Assembly: GCA_964404255.1 (NCBI GenBank)
Contig: CAYOJJ010000017.1
Span: forward strand, 1 to 64,000
Direction: 5' to 3'
DNA: 64,000 nt
DNA from: JAFDZW01 sp964404255
Lineage (GTDB): Bacteria > Bacteroidota > Ignavibacteria > Palsa-1295
This document shows positions 62,827 through 64,000 of this stretch, one piece after another (position 1 is the stretch's first letter; each line of letters begins with the position of its first letter). The position numbers and the translations under genes are program-made. Below the pieces are notes generated by a model. It was not told where the DNA came from and ran no database searches. It saw nothing but the letters and a program-made list of their open reading frames with translations.

Positions 62827-62953
62827 CGATAATTCCTGTATAAGAGTTACGATACCGATAAGTTAAGAAAGCCTATTTTATTAGGTGTAACAGGGAGCAC
62901 TCTTTTTCGTTTTAGGGTTTCATATCATCTCTTTTTTTATCATTACACCAGGA

Positions 62954-64000
62954 ATGGAATTTAAACGGATTCACTACGTTTTCGCTGGTCTTAGCTTCTT
63001 CGTGGCGCTGTTTACGTATATGTATACGATGCAGCCCTCGACCCCCTACTGGGACTGCGGCGAATTTGCATCGGCTGCGGCTGCGTTGCAGGTACCTCAT
63101 CCTCCCGGATCGCCTCTTTGGACGATTCTTGGCCGTTTTGCAATGATGCTCCCGACTTATACCGATATTGTAGCCCGCTACAACTTCTTCTCGGTCCTGA
63201 GTTCGGCGCTGACGATCCTGATCCTGTATCTTTCGGTAGTACGCCTTATCAAAATGTGGCGCGGCGAACCGAAAAGCATGGCCGATGCCATGACAACCTT
63301 TGGAGGGGCATTGATCGCGGCATTATGCTATACCTTTACCGATAGCTTCTGGTTTAATGCGCTCGAATGCGAAGTCTATGCCTTTGGATCGCTCTTTATA
63401 GCATTGGTGCCTTATATTATGCTTGTCTGGTGCGATCATGCGGATGAAGAGCATAATGAAAAATATATGCTGTTGGCCGCTTATGTTATGGGGCTTTCTC
63501 TCGGCGTTCACCAGCTCGCGTTACTGAATATTTTCCCCTGCTTCATGATCATCTATTACCGCCGCCGCAGTAATGTGACGACGGGTACCTGGCTCGGGAT
63601 GGTTGCGGCTAGCATTGTGGCCTTCTTTATCGCCTTTAAGCTGGTTCTTTCCTGGATCGTAGAATGGCTCGGAAATGGCGGAGGAAGCGCTGCCTTTGTG
63701 TACTTCCTCTTTATGGCTACCATCTATGGTCTCTATTGGAGCCATAAACAACGCCGGGCGCTTATTAACGTCAGCCTTTGGTCGGCCCTATTACTGTTTT
63801 TAGGGTATTCGACCTATTACATGATTATGGTTCGCGCAGCCCAGGAGCCGCCGATGAACCAATGGCACGCTAACGATTTCAAAACAATTACGAAATTTAT
63901 CAATCGCGATCAGTACGGATACCGTCCGCCGTGGCCGCGTCAGGTCGGTGATCAGCAAAGCGATCCGAGTAACGATCCAACCTTTAAGAATTACTCGGGT
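62954..64000 (+). CDS. DUF2723 membrane protein (protein O-mannosyltransferase-like), partial
   Basis: The first 349 codons of a larger gene cut by the window end. It starts EFKRIHYVFAGLSFFVALFT with a membrane helix. The family signature is clear: the acidic, catalytic-looking loop QPSTPYWDCGEFASAAAALQ and VPHPPGSPLWTILGRF, then FWFNALECEVYAFGSLF and GLSLGVHQLALLN. About eight helices are visible before the cut. DUF2723 proteins are GT-C-like and in Bacteroidota are thought to O-glycosylate exported proteins. It is transcribed away from the MarR-type regulator. The full gene probably extends several hundred codons further. Confidence 0.9.
   Translation, partial: MEFKRIHYVFAGLSFFVALFTYMYTMQPSTPYWDCGEFASAAAALQVPHPPGSPLWTILGRFAMMLPTYTDIVARYNFFSVLSSALTILILYLSVVRLIKMWRGEPKSMADAMTTFGGALIAALCYTFTDSFWFNALECEVYAFGSLFIALVPYIMLVWCDHADEEHNEKYMLLAAYVMGLSLGVHQLALLNIFPCFMIIYYRRRSNVTTGTWLGMVAASIVAFFIAFKLVLSWIVEWLGNGGGSAAFVYFLFMATIYGLYWSHKQRRALINVSLWSALLLFLGYSTYYMIMVRAAQEPPMNQWHANDFKTITKFINRDQYGYRPPWPRQVGDQQSDPSNDPTFKNYSG

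Overview
The window looks like chromosomal DNA of a free-living bacterium of the Fibrobacterota-Chlorobiota-Bacteroidota (FCB) group, plausibly a Kapabacteria/Chlorobi-type lineage. This placement is inference from gene content. Supporting signs are three large secreted proteins with C-terminal type IX secretion (T9SS) sorting domains, a short primary sigma factor without region 1.1, a DUF2723 membrane protein, YfhO-type GT-C proteins, few Shine-Dalgarno sites, and recurrent TAnnTTTG boxes upstream of genes (the Bacteroidota -7 element). Base composition is moderate, except for two clearly AT-rich islands (1.85-2.48 kb and 34.5-37.8 kb) that look acquired.

Layout. 0-5.5 kb: ABC exporter, an AT-rich HEPN-like gene, a class A beta-lactamase, then glutamine synthetase and an Lrp/AsnC regulator. 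5.5-13.3 kb: threonine aldolase, thioesterase, a GT-C membrane protein, phosphohexomutase, enolase, a VOC protein, a candidate structured RNA with its own terminator, and a leucine-dehydrogenase family enzyme. 13.4-18 kb: a T9SS cargo protein, a DUF218 protein, then a leftward operon of tRNA-Thr(TGT), tRNA-Tyr, tRNA-Thr(GGT), tRNA-Gly, rpmG, tRNA-Trp, secE and nusG. 18-30 kb: an amidohydrolase and a broken-up set of envelope glycan genes (YfhO, two GT9 enzymes, DUF92, a flippase, a GT-C protein, a GT2). 30-34.4 kb: UvrD/PcrA helicase, an MBOAT-type acyltransferase and a GNAT acetyltransferase.

34.5-37.8 kb is the most unusual part. It is an AT-rich cassette holding a frameshifted ECF-like sigma factor, two proteins I do not recognise, and an exported ankyrin-repeat protein. 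It is followed by a VapBC-like pair and the primary sigma factor. 39.5-43.7 kb holds a YciI-like protein, the Fe-S genes mrp and nfu, a metallophosphoesterase, a DUF4382 lipoprotein and ClpS. 43.7-46.2 kb is a two-gene unit of a double-HKD phospholipase-D-like protein and an unrecognised beta-rich partner. 46.3-64 kb: alaS, dacB, two tandem giant IgGFc-binding/T9SS proteins, then lepA, two lepB copies and hemW as one rightward unit, a MarR regulator, and the start of a DUF2723 protein cut by the window end.

The genes are mostly housekeeping, so the real novelty candidates are the 34.5-37.8 kb cassette, the candidate ncRNA at about 11.91-12.07 kb, the PLD pair, and promoters that nearly touch their start codons, which suggests leaderless mRNAs.
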